DNA of 64,000 nt from Streptococcus australis ATCC 700641 (GTDB taxonomy: Bacteria > Bacillota > Bacilli > Lactobacillales > Streptococcaceae), in the NCBI RefSeq assembly GCF_000186465.1, contig NZ_GL636091.1, forward strand, positions 242,779-306,778, written 5' to 3'. Each line of letters starts with the position of its first letter. The stretch's first letter is position 1. The position numbers and the translations under genes were made by a program. Positions 31,339 through 40,756 of this stretch are shown piece by piece. The notes below the pieces were generated by a model. The model was not told the origin of the DNA. It saw only the letters and a list, made by a program, of their open reading frames with translations, and made no database searches.

Positions 31339-33120
31339 CTATTTATATTGGTACAAGGTGTACTGCGAACCCTTCTGGTTCACTTTTTCATAATTTTTGG
31401 TTAGAACTTTCTGCAGAGCAGACGTTACATCTAGGTCCTTATTGACCACAATAAACTTCGGCTTGGCTTGCTTAATCTGATTGATCAGATTGGTTCGATT
31501 TTCCCTCGGCCCCATATAGGCAGTCGGAGTTAGGAAGGCTGAAGCTGCTAAGCGACCACTTTCTTGATAGAGATGAGCTGTCTGATCCCAAGCATAGATA
31601 GTATCTTTGGAATCGCTATGACTCTTGATATACTGAGCAATTGCACTTCGGTCACTAGTTAGATTGTTTTGGAGAACCAATTGATTCACAACTGGATAGC
31701 CCACTAAATAAGCCATTGCCAAAATCGGTAGGAAGGCTTGACTGGAGAAATAAAGGTCCCAGATTGAATTGTTCTTCATCTTTCGGCGCTGATAAGTCGA
31801 CTCATCCCCAGCAAACCAAAGGGCTAACAAGGGAAGGCCAAAAGGTAACAGGCTAAGGAACTGATAGGCCCCTTGCTCTGGTGTCCCAACCACAACTGCA
31901 ACAACTAGCAGAAGACCGAACCAACTCATAAACCGAATCACACGTTGACCACTTGTTGATACTTTTCGGAAGGACATGACGAAAGCTGAAGCGAAACCAA
32001 GCGTCAACAGCAATAAACAGTAATAAACTAGGTTGGCAAAGAGATGCCCGGCATCAAACTGGAGGGAGCGGAGACTATACAAGGTCTGATGGATTGCATA
32101 TCCAAAAGAGCCGTTCCACACGGTGATGTATCCTAAAGGATAAAAGAGAAGCGAGAATCCCAAGAGGGTAGCAAGAAATTGATAGAAGCCATGGGCTAAT
32201 TTCTTTTGCTTCACATGATAGGCTGTCAATCCCAGAAAAGCTAGCAGATAAAAAATCACACTCAGCCATGGCACAATCATAAAGGCCAAACAGGCTCCTG
32301 CACCGTAGACGACAAAGGATTCGTCTGTTTTCTCACCCTCTAGATAAGCAAGAATGAAATTCATAGAGCCAAAGAGGAAGGGAAGGGCATAAAAGACAGC
32401 ATAGTTCCCACCAAATCCAAGCACTCCAGCAAGAAGGTAGAAGAGTAGCTGAACTTGTCCTGCAATTTTTTCACTTGCAACCAGGCTTCTGACCATCCGA
32501 TATAGGCTCGTCCCAGCAAAAAAGTAGGCTAAAATCTGGAAGACCACCAGGAGAACTTGACCTCCTACCAAACTTCCTAAGCCACTGAGACCATAGTAGA
32601 GCAAACCATTGACCCCAAAGAAATGACCATAGGGAACTTGACCTTGAGAAATTGCCCAACCAGCATATAAGTCCTGAGTTTGTTGATTGGTCGCAAGTAA
32701 GTTGATAAAAGGAAGAGCTACATGGACCATCCCGAGTAGGACGCTAAAAGCAATTGGTAGTGACAAGGGAACTGGTCGCTTAATAGCATAGCGACCCAAC
32801 GACTTTTCATCTTCTTGATCTTCTAATGTCTCTTCTATATCCTCTTGGTCTTTCGTCCTCGCTTCAACCTTCTCTTTGCGATGATGACCAGATCGTGATA
32901 AGCGACTTAGAGTTTCGGTCGAAGCTTCCGTTTCGGACCCTTCTCCATCAACTTGGCTCTCTTCCAGGTCCTGCTCTGATTCCACCGGTTGACTAGCGGT
33001 CAAAACTTCTTCTTCCCGGCTAATTGATTGTTCCAATACTTTTCGTAGCTCTTGAGTATTTTGAAAATTGGACCCGACACTTAAGCCAAGTTTATGCGAT
33101 TCTTTTTCTTTTTCACTCAT
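31339..33120 (-). CDS. Large polytopic membrane protein, unknown
   Basis: The 593-aa protein has an acidic cytoplasmic N-terminal region (about 1-115, rich in Glu, Asp and Ser) followed by about eleven hydrophobic segments and a C-terminal extracellular domain (about 490-593). The layout recalls GT-C type membrane glycosyltransferases, but I see no decisive catalytic motif and leave the function open. Confidence 0.7.
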   Translation of the reverse strand: MSEKEKESHKLGLSVGSNFQNTQELRKVLEQSISREEEVLTASQPVESEQDLEESQVDGEGSETEASTETLSRLSRSGHHRKEKVEARTKDQEDIEETLEDQEDEKSLGRYAIKRPVPLSLPIAFSVLLGMVHVALPFINLLATNQQTQDLYAGWAISQGQVPYGHFFGVNGLLYYGLSGLGSLVGGQVLLVVFQILAYFFAGTSLYRMVRSLVASEKIAGQVQLLFYLLAGVLGFGGNYAVFYALPFLFGSMNFILAYLEGEKTDESFVVYGAGACLAFMIVPWLSVIFYLLAFLGLTAYHVKQKKLAHGFYQFLATLLGFSLLFYPLGYITVWNGSFGYAIHQTLYSLRSLQFDAGHLFANLVYYCLLLLTLGFASAFVMSFRKVSTSGQRVIRFMSWFGLLLVVAVVVGTPEQGAYQFLSLLPFGLPLLALWFAGDESTYQRRKMKNNSIWDLYFSSQAFLPILAMAYLVGYPVVNQLVLQNNLTSDRSAIAQYIKSHSDSKDTIYAWDQTAHLYQESGRLAASAFLTPTAYMGPRENRTNLINQIKQAKPKFIVVNKDLDVTSALQKVLTKNYEKVNQKGSQYTLYQYK

Positions 33121-33277
33121 ATCTTGTTTTTTCCTTTACTAGACTTGCAAGTGCTAAAGGGCACATGCACACCCTACTAGTATATCAAAAATGGACCCAA
33201 CTGTCAGCTTTCTCCACAAAGAGATGATAGATGGTATACAAAAAGACCGATACCCTCTAGGCACCCGTCTTTTCTTT

Positions 33278-34552
33278 TTAAAGTTGATTCAAGATAGTCT
33301 GAAAATCGTTTTTTACGTCTTCGATGGAAGTGGTCACTTCCTGACGAGTCTGGTTATTTTTGACGGTGATTTGGCCACTTTCAACCTCGCTACCACCTAA
33401 GGCAATGATGGTTTTTGCCCCAAAGACGTCAGCTGACTTGAACTGAGCCTTCAACTTACGTCCTAGGTAATCACGTTCTGCGATAAAGCCTTGACGACGA
33501 AGAGCCTGAACCAATTCCAAGGCGGCTACTTCTGCTTCTGAACCCAGAACAGCCACATAGACATCCAACGATGCCTCAACAGGAAGTTCAACTCCTTGTT
33601 TATCGAGGATCAACAAGAGACGTTCCAGTCCCATCCCGAAACCGAATCCTGGAGTTGCTGGCCCACCAAAATATTCTACCAAGCCATCGTAACGGCCTCC
33701 CGCACAAACAGTCAGTTCATTTCCATCGACTTTTGTCACGAATTCGAAAATGGTGTGGTTGTAATAGTCTAGGCCACGAACCATGTTGGTGTCGATGACA
33801 TAGTCAATTCCTAGACCGTCTAGCATAGCCCGGACAGCATCAAAGTGTTCCTGGCTTTCTTCGTCCAAGTAGTCCAGAATAGATGGAGCATTCTCAACCG
33901 CTTGTTTGTCTTCTTTTTCTTTTGAATCCAAAACGCGGAGCGGATTTTCCTCTAAACGACGTTGGCTATCCTTTGAAAGTTGGTCCTTCATTGGAAGGAG
34001 GTAGTCAATCAAAGCTTGACGATAAGCCGTCCGACTGGCTGTGCTACCTAGGGTATTCAAGTGGAGGACGACATTTTCAATGCCAATCTCTTTGAAGAAT
34101 TGGTCAGCCATGGCAATCGTCTCGACGTCTGTTGCAGGATTGCTAGATCCAAAACACTCTACACCAATCTGGTGGAATTGACGCAGACGGCCAGCCTGAG
34201 GGCGCTCATAGCGGAACATAGGACCGATATAATAGACCTTGCTTGGTTTTTGAACTTCTGGTGCAAAGAGTTTATTTTCAACATAGGAGCGGACCACTGG
34301 TGCTGTCCCTTCCGGACGCAAAGTGATATGACGATCACCCTTATCATAGAAGTCGTACATCTCCTTGGTCACGATATCCGTTGTATCCCCTACCGAACGA
34401 CTAATGACCTCGTAATGTTCAAAAATAGGTGTGCGGATCTCTGCGTAATTGTATTTTTTAAAGGTTTCGCGAGCAAATCCTTCTACATATTGCCACTTAG
34501 CGGATTCCTGTGGCAGGATATCTTGGGTTCCTTTTGGTTTTTGTAATTTCAT
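33278..34552 (-). CDS. hisS: Histidyl-tRNA synthetase
   Basis: This class II synthetase charges tRNA-His. Motif 1 lies near the N-terminus, motif 2 near [20 protein letters not shown], the histidine A loop near [10 protein letters not shown] and motif 3 near [15 protein letters not shown]-terminal anticodon-binding domain follows. I start at 34552 ([16 protein letters not shown], 424 aa), with AAGGAG 8 nt upstream. Confidence 0.97.
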   Translation of the reverse strand: MKLQKPKGTQDILPQESAKWQYVEGFARETFKKYNYAEIRTPIFEHYEVISRSVGDTTDIVTKEMYDFYDKGDRHITLRPEGTAPVVRSYVENKLFAPEVQKPSKVYYIGPMFRYERPQAGRLRQFHQIGVECFGSSNPATDVETIAMADQFFKEIGIENVVLHLNTLGSTASRTAYRQALIDYLLPMKDQLSKDSQRRLEENPLRVLDSKEKEDKQAVENAPSILDYLDEESQEHFDAVRAMLDGLGIDYVIDTNMVRGLDYYNHTIFEFVTKVDGNELTVCAGGRYDGLVEYFGGPATPGFGFGMGLERLLLILDKQGVELPVEASLDVYVAVLGSEAEVAALELVQALRRQGFIAERDYLGRKLKAQFKSADVFGAKTIIALGGSEVESGQITVKNNQTRQEVTTSIEDVKNDFQTILNQL

Positions 34553-34683
34553 AGATACCACTCCTTTGCTTGCTTTGTACTATTTATTTTATCATAATTT
34601 CTAGTCCGTGACAGCGCTCAAGCGATAAAATCAGCCTACAAGCCCATCAGGAATAGAAAAAGGGGAACTTCTCCAGCCCATAA

Positions 34684-34717
34684 AAATCGAGCCCGCATCA
34701 CATGCAAGGCTCGATTT
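34684..34717 (-). terminator. Terminator after asnA
   Basis: AAATCGAGCC (34684-34693) and GGCTCGATTT (34708-34717) form a perfect stem with a T run on the minus strand. Confidence 0.85.
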
Positions 34718-34752
34718 CTTTCGTTTCTTTCGTTTCTTTACTTTCAACTATT

Positions 34753-35745
34753 TTATAAGATATTTTCATATTGTTCGCGAACTTCCTGCGGCCAAACACT
34801 GGTTTGGACTTCTCCGATATGTTTCTTACGAAGCAAGAACATGGCCATCCGCGATTGACCGATCCCTCCTCCGATAGTTAGTGGAAAGAGGCCATTCAAG
34901 AGCGCACGGTGCCATTCCAATTCTAAACGATCTTGATCTCCTGTAATAGCAATCTGGCGCTTGAGGGTGTCTTCATCAACCCGAATCCCCATAGAAGATA
35001 ATTCGAATGCCGCCCCTAGGTTATCATTCCAAACAAGGATATCCCCGTTTAAGCCCTTGTAGCCATTTTCTGTTTCTGTCGTCCAGTCATCATAGTCCGG
35101 CGCCCGTCCATCATGCGGTTTGCCATCTGATAAGACGCCACCAATCCCAATCAAAAAGACGGCTCCATATTCTTTGGTGATGGCATTTTCCCGTTCTTTC
35201 GGCGTCAAGTCAGGGTAACGCTCTACCAACTCTTCTGTGTGGATAAAGGTGATTTGTTTAGGTAAGATAGATTCAATATCATAGCGAGCTTCGACAGCTA
35301 GCTCCGTCAAGCGAATGGCCTTGTAGATTTTTTCGACTGTTTCTTTCAAGTATGCAAGGTTGCGGCTGCCGTTTGGAATGACCTTCTCCCAGTCCCACTG
35401 ATCGACATAAACTGAGTGGGTCGCATCCAACGAATCCTCATCCGGACGAAGGGCCTTCATATGGACGAAGAGACCTTCCCCTTCCCCAAAGCCAAACCGC
35501 GCCAAGGTATGACGTTTCCATTTCGCTAGGGAATGAACGACTTCATAGGTTTCATTAGGAATTTGTAAGACTTTAACGGAAACTGGATGTTCTACACCTG
35601 ATAGGTTATCCTGCATTCCATCTCCTACCTTGCTCAAGATAGGTCCTTGAACTTCGACAACTTCTAGCTTATCTTTCAAATACTGGGTAAACGTTGTTTT
35701 TACAAATGAAATTTCTTCTTGCTGGTGAATAAAACTCTTCTTCAT
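34753..35745 (-). CDS. asnA: Aspartate-ammonia ligase
   Basis: The 330-aa enzyme makes asparagine from aspartate, ammonia and ATP. It belongs to the class II aminoacyl-tRNA synthetase-like fold; [18 protein letters not shown] near 39-56 and the C-terminal [16 protein letters not shown] are characteristic. Confidence 0.96.
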   Translation of the reverse strand: MKKSFIHQQEEISFVKTTFTQYLKDKLEVVEVQGPILSKVGDGMQDNLSGVEHPVSVKVLQIPNETYEVVHSLAKWKRHTLARFGFGEGEGLFVHMKALRPDEDSLDATHSVYVDQWDWEKVIPNGSRNLAYLKETVEKIYKAIRLTELAVEARYDIESILPKQITFIHTEELVERYPDLTPKERENAITKEYGAVFLIGIGGVLSDGKPHDGRAPDYDDWTTETENGYKGLNGDILVWNDNLGAAFELSSMGIRVDEDTLKRQIAITGDQDRLELEWHRALLNGLFPLTIGGGIGQSRMAMFLLRKKHIGEVQTSVWPQEVREQYENIL

Positions 35746-35876
35746 AGAGACTCCCTTTAAATAGTATGAATTTGATTATACGCTTTTTTCTGGAAAAATC
35801 AATACTTGTCGCTTCTATCAAAGGGCAGGGATGAGCTTTTCAACAAAGTAGATTCTTGTCAGGCAGTTTTCCGAAA

Positions 35877-35958
35877 CTATTTAGATTTTTTTCTAAATAG
35901 AGTTGACAAAATTATATGAAAGGTTTACAATCTATTTAGAAAGATATCTAAATAGATT
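35877..35958 (+). promoter_or_regulatory. sdpRI-like promoter flanked by twin operators
   Basis: The promoter TTGACA (35903-35908), 17-bp spacer, TACAAT (35926-35931) is flanked by two copies of the same dyad, CTATTTAGA-N6-TCTAAATAG. One ends just before the -35 (35877-35900). The other starts at the -10 and extends to a perfect 12-bp inverted repeat (35929-35940 with 35947-35958). This suits repression by the ArsR-type protein encoded next. Confidence 0.8.
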
Positions 35959-35972
35959 AGAGGAGATAGAGA

Positions 35973-36254
35973 ATGAATTTTGCGCAAACATTTAAAGCTT
36001 TATCGAATCCGATACGAAGAAGCATCTTAGAACTGCTAAAGGCGGGGAAATTATCTGCTGGCGATATTGCTGGCCACTTTGATGTAGCAGGAGCGACCAT
36101 TTCCCATCATTTAAGCATCCTCAAGCAGGCGGATTTAATTCGAGAGGAAAAAGAAAAGAATTTTATCTACTATGAACTCAATACTTCTGTCTTGGAGGAT
36201 TTAATGGTCTGGCTCGTTGATTTGAAAGGAGATTCTACTGATGAAAACAACTAA
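35973..36254 (+). CDS. ArsR family repressor (SdpR-like)
   Basis: The 93-aa winged-helix protein (ALSNPIRRSILELLKAGKLS, recognition helix near ATISHHLSILKQADLI) lacks the cysteines of metal-sensing ArsR proteins. It overlaps the start of an SdpI-like gene by 14 bp, the arrangement of Bacillus sdpR-sdpI, where SdpR represses the operon until membrane-bound SdpI sequesters it. The twin operators upstream support autorepression. Confidence 0.85.
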   Translation: MNFAQTFKALSNPIRRSILELLKAGKLSAGDIAGHFDVAGATISHHLSILKQADLIREEKEKNFIYYELNTSVLEDLMVWLVDLKGDSTDENN

Positions 36255-36876
36255 AAAATTATTGGCCTTAACCTCTTTTGTGATACTCTTGCCCATGATT
36301 TGGGGCTTGATCATTTGGTCACAATTGCCTAACCAAATTTCCATTCACTTCAACCTTGCAGGTCAGGCCAATAATTTCCAATCGAAGCCACTGGCCGTGT
36401 TTGGTCTTCCTTTTTTCCTTCTCTTGGTGCATCTATTTGTGATCTTTATGATCGGACGTGATCCTAAGAACCGCACGATGAATGAGAAAATGGTCAAAGT
36501 GATCTACTGGTTGATTCCAATCGTCTCCTTAATCGTCTCCTATCTCATATATAGTAAGGCGCTAGGCTCTACGACCAATCCCTCTATTGTTGTTTCTGCT
36601 TTGCTAGGCCTCATCTTTGTGATCATGGGCAATTACATGCCTAAGTTGAAAGTGAACCACACGGTTGGGATCCGTCTGCCTTGGACCTTGCAGAGTGAAG
36701 ATAACTGGCACAAAACCCATCGCTTGGCAGGGAAGTTGTGGGTGATTGGAGGATTGATCCTCCTTATTGAAGCAGGTATTCAGTTCGCTGTCCCTTATGT
36801 AATGGGGATCGTCATCCTCACCATTGTTTTCATTCCGATCCTATATTCTTATCAATTAAGTCGGAAAGATTGTTAG
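36241..36876 (+). CDS. SdpI family immunity-like membrane protein
   Basis: The 211-aa protein has an N-terminal DUF1648 segment (WSQLPNQISIHFNLAGQANNF near 26-46) and about six transmembrane helices with the SdpI signature VGIRLPWTL and HKTHRLAG. In Bacillus SdpI gives immunity to the SdpC toxin and captures SdpR. No sdpC-like toxin gene is visible nearby. Confidence 0.82.
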   Translation: MKTTKKLLALTSFVILLPMIWGLIIWSQLPNQISIHFNLAGQANNFQSKPLAVFGLPFFLLLVHLFVIFMIGRDPKNRTMNEKMVKVIYWLIPIVSLIVSYLIYSKALGSTTNPSIVVSALLGLIFVIMGNYMPKLKVNHTVGIRLPWTLQSEDNWHKTHRLAGKLWVIGGLILLIEAGIQFAVPYVMGIVILTIVFIPILYSYQLSRKDC

Positions 36877-36893
36877 TATGAAAAATGTAAAAT

Positions 36894-36934
36894 CCAGTGG
36901 AAATCCGTGTTAGGGTATCTTCTACTGGTTTTTT
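36894..36934 (+). terminator. Terminator after the sdpI-like gene
   Basis: CCAGTGGA (36894-36901) pairs with TCTACTGG (36921-36928), with one G-U pair, followed by six T residues. Confidence 0.7.
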
Positions 36935-36939
36935 AGTGC

Positions 36940-37239
36940 TTGATTTCATCGTTTTTTAGCCAAAACAAATTGGAAAAAGAGCGCACCAAATTCCTTCCTC
37001 TGAAAGTGTTTCAGAGGAAGTTTCGCTATGAAGGACATAGCCCAGATAACAACATGATGGAATCCTTCTTAGGCATTTTAAAATCAGAAATGTTTTATGG
37101 TTATGAGAATATATTTAAGTCGCTTAAACAATTGGAACAAGCTATTGTAGACTATATTGATTATTAGAACAACAAACGAATTAAGGAAAAACCAAAAGGA
37201 TTTAGTCCTGTGAAATACGGAACTAAATCCTTTGGATAG
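36940..37239 (+). pseudogene. IS3-family (IS150 group) transposase remnant
   Basis: From about 37036 the translation matches the C-terminal end of an IS3-type OrfB: GHSPDNNMMESFLGILK with the catalytic Glu, then FKSLKQLEQAIVDYIDY. A TAG at 37165 interrupts the conserved YIDYYNNKRI; in-frame sequence NNKRIKEKPKGFSPV continues to 37239. Everything upstream in the transposase is missing. The right IS end is probably near 37270. It is a decayed 3' fragment. Confidence 0.8.
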
Positions 37240-37306
37240 CCTATTTGTCTAACTTTTTTTGGGTCAGTACAATCTGAGTGCTAGGGTTTTATTGTGTTAT
37301 ATCTTA

Positions 37307-37537
37307 CTAATGATGATGATCTTTTTCAGGATTGCTCATAATCTGTGTAAATATTTCTTTATATTTATATTTCAGATATTTTTCGTGTAGAATGAACAAA
37401 GCTACGTAAACAATCATAAAAACAATAGATAAATACAGTATATCAAATGTACTATGTCCAAAATAAGTTGCGGACTCATAAGATCCAATAGCTCCTAAAA
37501 CCAACCAAGGAATATACTTGTAATACTTAGTTACCAT
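37307..37537 (-). CDS. Small membrane protein, possible immunity protein (76 aa)
   Basis: The protein has two or three hydrophobic segments, a charged KYLKYKYKE stretch and a C-terminal DHHH. AAAGGAGG lies 9 nt before the ATG, so it is well translated. It lies downstream of a 40-aa hydrophobic peptide gene and a divergent Rgg regulator; this position and size fit a bacteriocin immunity protein, but I find no family match. Confidence 0.6.
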   Translation of the reverse strand: MVTKYYKYIPWLVLGAIGSYESATYFGHSTFDILYLSIVFMIVYVALFILHEKYLKYKYKEIFTQIMSNPEKDHHH

Positions 37538-37748
37538 AACGCAGTCCCTCCTTTAATTAAACTAATGAGAATATCTAAAACTAAAAGTCATACCTGTACT
37601 TGTAGGATTATAATGATCTAAGATCATCAAAGTGCTAAATTCTCAAACCAACTTCTACCGCCAATAAACGTGGAAGTTAATTTGTCAAAACAATGCTATT
37701 AAAAAATAAAAGGGAAAACTTTTTTGTTAAATAAGGTTAACGTTACTA

Positions 37749-37871
37749 TTAACCAAATATAGTTTTTAGCCAATCAACTATAAGTGGTCTAAGTAATGGG
37801 ATTAAGAATAGACCTACAATGATACCTAAAATAAATATTAGAGACATTTTTTTGAAGCTTCTTTTGTTCAT
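37749..37871 (-). CDS. Hydrophobic 40-aa peptide
   Basis: The frame starts MNKRSFKKMSLIFILGIIVG and continues with a second hydrophobic stretch ending DWLKTIFG. A basic start and one long hydrophobic region suggest a membrane-active peptide or small membrane protein. GAAGGG lies 12 nt upstream, a slightly long spacing. It is read divergently from the Rgg gene. A leaderless bacteriocin or a small inner-membrane subunit are both possible. Confidence 0.5.
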   Translation of the reverse strand: MNKRSFKKMSLIFILGIIVGLFLIPLLRPLIVDWLKTIFG

Positions 37872-37891
37872 CTATGGACACATCCCTTCAA

Positions 37892-37987
37892 TTAATGGAA
37901 TCCCCACCATCGCCAACTATCTAACAAATTGAAGAGTGGGAGTGATGCTATAAAGAATAAATAGTGATTTTTTACACGTTTTCACAT
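37892..37987 (-). other. Broken Trp-rich peptide frame (possible Rgg pheromone)
   Basis: A reading frame ending SLPLFNLLDSWRWWGFH has the C-terminal WxWW cluster expected of ComS/XIP-type or Trp-motif Rgg pheromones. Its only in-frame ATG (37987) is followed at once by TGA. A GTG at 37985 opens another frame (MKTCKKSLFILYS) that would join the Trp frame if the run of six A residues after TGT were one base shorter. It is therefore a frameshifted or mutated pheromone gene, a sequence error, or chance. Confidence 0.35.
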
Positions 37988-38014
37988 CTTTCTTTAATAT
38001 ATATGATATACTAA

Positions 38015-38043
38015 ACATATATCGAAATGTAAAAATGTCACAT
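38015..38043 (-). promoter_or_regulatory. Promoter of the divergent peptide genes
   Basis: On the minus strand TTTACA and TATATC are separated by 17 bp just upstream of the Trp-rich peptide frame and within the Rgg gene's upstream region, where an Rgg protein would bind. The nearby ATGTCACAT is a short dyad. Confidence 0.35.
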
Positions 38044-38072
38044 ATATACACATAATTAGAGGTGGAGCTGTT

Positions 38073-38921
38073 ATGCGTTGGGATTACGGTACGATCTATA
38101 AAAAAATACGGAAATCAAAACATATTAGTCAAGAGGAAGTTTGCCAGGGTTACATTTCAAGAGCGCATTTATCGCGTATTGAATCGAACCAAGTAGTACC
38201 TAGTTTTGAGTCCATGGAGCATCTTCTAAAGCAAGTTGGCCTAGATTTCGAAGAATTTCGATATATATGCCATTCTTACCACCACTCCGATAGAGAAGAA
38301 ATTATCTTATTAGCAGAAGATAACAATGCCTACCAATCAAATGATAAATTATTGGAACTGAAGAATAAGAGTGTAGCTTATTTAAAAAAACATCCTAATG
38401 ATATTCCTGTGTTAAATATACTAAAGAGAGTAGAGGTCATTCTTTGTTTAAGAGAATCTGGTCCAGATGAGAAGGTAAGAACGATGGCCACGGAAGCATG
38501 GAACGAAATTAAAAATCAGGATGTCTGGTATCATAGTGACCTAAAATTAATTGTCGTTATTTTATTTACACTTCCACTAGAAACAGTGATTTCTATCTGT
38601 GATGAATTTATAGATAGACTGAACGATTACTCTGATTATACAGAGATTCTTCCCACCAAGTATAAATTACTCTCTAATTTAGCTAGTATTTTTCTGTGGA
38701 ATGGTTTGATGGAGAAGTGTACTAGTATCAGTTATCTATTGTTAGATACGGCCAAAAAAAGTAAGCGATATGATTTTCTAGGAAATGCTAAAGTGACACT
38801 TGGAATTTGTTTAACTGATAAAAAGTTGGTCGATGAAGGATTGCAACTACTCGAATTAACGGATGAACAAACACTATTGGAAGCATGTCAGTCAGATGTG
38901 AATCGTTTTTTCAAGGAATGA
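38073..38921 (+). CDS. Rgg/MutR family transcriptional regulator
   Basis: The 282-aa protein has an N-terminal XRE helix-turn-helix (about 5-60, SQEEVCQGYISRAHLSRIES) and an all-helical C-terminal peptide-binding domain of the Rgg type. Rgg proteins sense short imported peptides and control adjacent operons. GGAG lies 5 nt before the ATG. The divergent side holds a Trp-rich peptide frame and two small membrane proteins, which are its likely targets. Confidence 0.85.
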   Translation: MRWDYGTIYKKIRKSKHISQEEVCQGYISRAHLSRIESNQVVPSFESMEHLLKQVGLDFEEFRYICHSYHHSDREEIILLAEDNNAYQSNDKLLELKNKSVAYLKKHPNDIPVLNILKRVEVILCLRESGPDEKVRTMATEAWNEIKNQDVWYHSDLKLIVVILFTLPLETVISICDEFIDRLNDYSDYTEILPTKYKLLSNLASIFLWNGLMEKCTSISYLLLDTAKKSKRYDFLGNAKVTLGICLTDKKLVDEGLQLLELTDEQTLLEACQSDVNRFFKE

Positions 38922-39045
38922 GTTTCTAATTAAGAATCGTAGAAAAAGGCAAAGTTTCTTCGATGGATAACGATGAATGTTTTGCCATCTTAAAAAGCTA
39001 GAGTTTGAATTGAAATACAGTACAATAGTTCGCATTTGGCAAAAA

Positions 39046-39092
39046 GCTAAAAGCCTTTGAAATCAACGTTTCAATGGCTTTTAGCTTAATAA
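39046..39092. terminator. Long hairpin at the int end of the element
   Basis: GCTAAAAGCCTTTGAAA (39046-39062) pairs with TTTCAATGGCTTTTAGC (39069-39085) with a single T-T mismatch and a 6-nt loop. T runs occur on both sides, so it can terminate int on the minus strand and a plus-strand transcript. It lies where the end of the element is expected. Confidence 0.65.
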
Positions 39093-39167
39093 ATTTTTTT
39101 CTTCTGTAAAAGTTAACTTATATACTTAAAAAGCTTATTTTAACAGCCTTTACGACTGTTTATGAAG

Positions 39168-39190
39168 AAAAGGTAGAGAAAAAGGTAGAG
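39168..39190. repeat. Tandem AAAAGGTAGAG direct repeats next to int
   Basis: Two 11-bp copies (39168-39178 and 39180-39190) lie 14 bp beyond the integrase stop codon. Tyrosine integrases of this group bind short direct repeats near element ends with their N-terminal arm domain, so these are candidate arm sites. Confidence 0.45.
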
Positions 39191-39203
39191 TTTCAAATGA
39201 CTG

Positions 39204-40475
39204 TTAATTTTCACCTTTTATTTGTGAAAGTCGTTCCATTAAAATATCGACTGCTTCATTCTTTCGGTTAGGATCTAATTCCGCATAGATATCCATTGTG
39301 GTTGAAATAGATTTGTGACCCATACGTTCTTGTAATTCTTTCCAATTTGCTCCAGAGTTGAGCATTAAAGATGCATGAGTATGGCGGAATAGGTGAAAAC
39401 CATAATCAGGTAAACCTAACTCTTTTAATCGTTTAATAAGAGTAGCTCGCTCATTTCGATCAGTCATGTAATTTCCATAGATAGTGGGAAATATCAACTT
39501 AGATTTTGGAAGCCCATGTTTTTCAAAGTAATTATTCATTTCATTGTTAAAATCTTTAAGCTCTTGAATAATGGTAATAGGTACTGGTACTTTGCGATTT
39601 CCTGAATCAGTTTTCGCAGAATTTTTACAAATCACCTTACCTTTAGTACCTAAGGTTTTGTCTCCTCTCCTCCACATAAGAGTTTTATTTACGTTAATTT
39701 CTGACGATTCGAAAAGTAAGTCATCAACTTCCAATGCTAATAGTTCATTAATTCGTAAGGCAGAAGCTAAAAGAGTATTACAAATAAGTTTAAAGCGCCT
39801 GTTGGCTCTTGAGTTTGGGAGCGTATCTAAGTAATTCAACCATATAGCGATATCTTTTTCATGTAGAACTTGAATTCGGTTTTGAGGTGATTTAGGCTTT
39901 GGGGGTATCCTGACTTGTTTTACGGGATTATTCTTTAGATTAAAGTGTACCATTCCGAAATCGAGAATATCTTTTAGTTTATGAACGACTGCACCATAAT
40001 CAGATGCCTTTCCTTTATCTGCCTTACGTTTTCCCTTATTTATTTCTATTCGAGCTTTTTCTGCTAGCTGATCAACCCATTTTTGAATTTCAGTAGATTC
40101 AATAGAATCTATTTTATAATCACCAAATTTTGGGAGGATATATGTATCCAAATATCCCCTTACTCTATTTCTTGTATTATCAGAGGATACCCAAGATTTA
40201 TAACTATCATACCAAAATTCTGACAGTTCTTTTATAGTACCGACAGATAGAGTTTCTTTTCGAGTAGAATCATTTTCTTCGAATTTTCTTTTAGTCTCTA
40301 AATATTTGCGATCTAAGGCTTTTAGTGTTGGAGCTGATATAGTAGTTGTAACTTGTTTTCCTGTTTTTTTATCAGTTCCTAAATAAGCTCCTTTCATAGA
40401 ATAAGTTATAGAACCATCTTTTTTGATTTTCTTAAGAACTTTCTTATTGTTTCTTTCTATTGTCTCAATTTGCAT
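39204..40475 (-). CDS. int: Tyrosine recombinase/integrase of the element
   Basis: The 423-aa protein has an N-terminal arm-binding domain (about 1-70), a core-binding domain (about 78-185) and the catalytic domain with R241, H361, R364, H387 and nucleophile Y397. It integrates and excises the element. It is read towards the element end, as in Tn916, just downstream of an excisionase-like gene. The attachment site is not evident. Confidence 0.93.
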   Translation of the reverse strand: MQIETIERNNKKVLKKIKKDGSITYSMKGAYLGTDKKTGKQVTTTISAPTLKALDRKYLETKRKFEENDSTRKETLSVGTIKELSEFWYDSYKSWVSSDNTRNRVRGYLDTYILPKFGDYKIDSIESTEIQKWVDQLAEKARIEINKGKRKADKGKASDYGAVVHKLKDILDFGMVHFNLKNNPVKQVRIPPKPKSPQNRIQVLHEKDIAIWLNYLDTLPNSRANRRFKLICNTLLASALRINELLALEVDDLLFESSEINVNKTLMWRRGDKTLGTKGKVICKNSAKTDSGNRKVPVPITIIQELKDFNNEMNNYFEKHGLPKSKLIFPTIYGNYMTDRNERATLIKRLKELGLPDYGFHLFRHTHASLMLNSGANWKELQERMGHKSISTTMDIYAELDPNRKNEAVDILMERLSQIKGEN

Positions 40476-40485
40476 TTAGTTTACC

Positions 40486-40743
40486 TCAGATGGTCAAGAA
40501 TTTAAGAATATCCCCACGTTTATAATACACTGTTCGGGTCCCTTCGATTGGTGGCTCCAATCGTGGTAGTCCTTTACGTTCCCAACTTTTAAGTGTATTA
40601 GGGGAAATATTCAGTTCTTTGAGGACTTCCTTTTGGGTCATGATTTCTAACTGATTAGTATCTGATCTTTTATCAAGAAGATTTACCAGAACCTGTAATA
40701 GATTTTCGATTTTATCTAGTTTTACTTGTTGTAGTGTATCCAT
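40486..40743 (-). CDS. Excisionase-like MerR-type DNA-binding protein
   Basis: The 85-aa protein has a coiled N-terminal helix and a MerR-type winged helix (QKEVLKELNISPNTLKSWERKGLP, near 37-60). Proteins of this type adjacent to int act as recombination directionality factors or helix-turn-helix adaptors. It is 10 bp before int and 13 bp after the hydrolase gene. Confidence 0.75.
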   Translation of the reverse strand: MDTLQQVKLDKIENLLQVLVNLLDKRSDTNQLEIMTQKEVLKELNISPNTLKSWERKGLPRLEPPIEGTRTVYYKRGDILKFLTI

Positions 40744-40756
40744 ATAATTATCCTTT

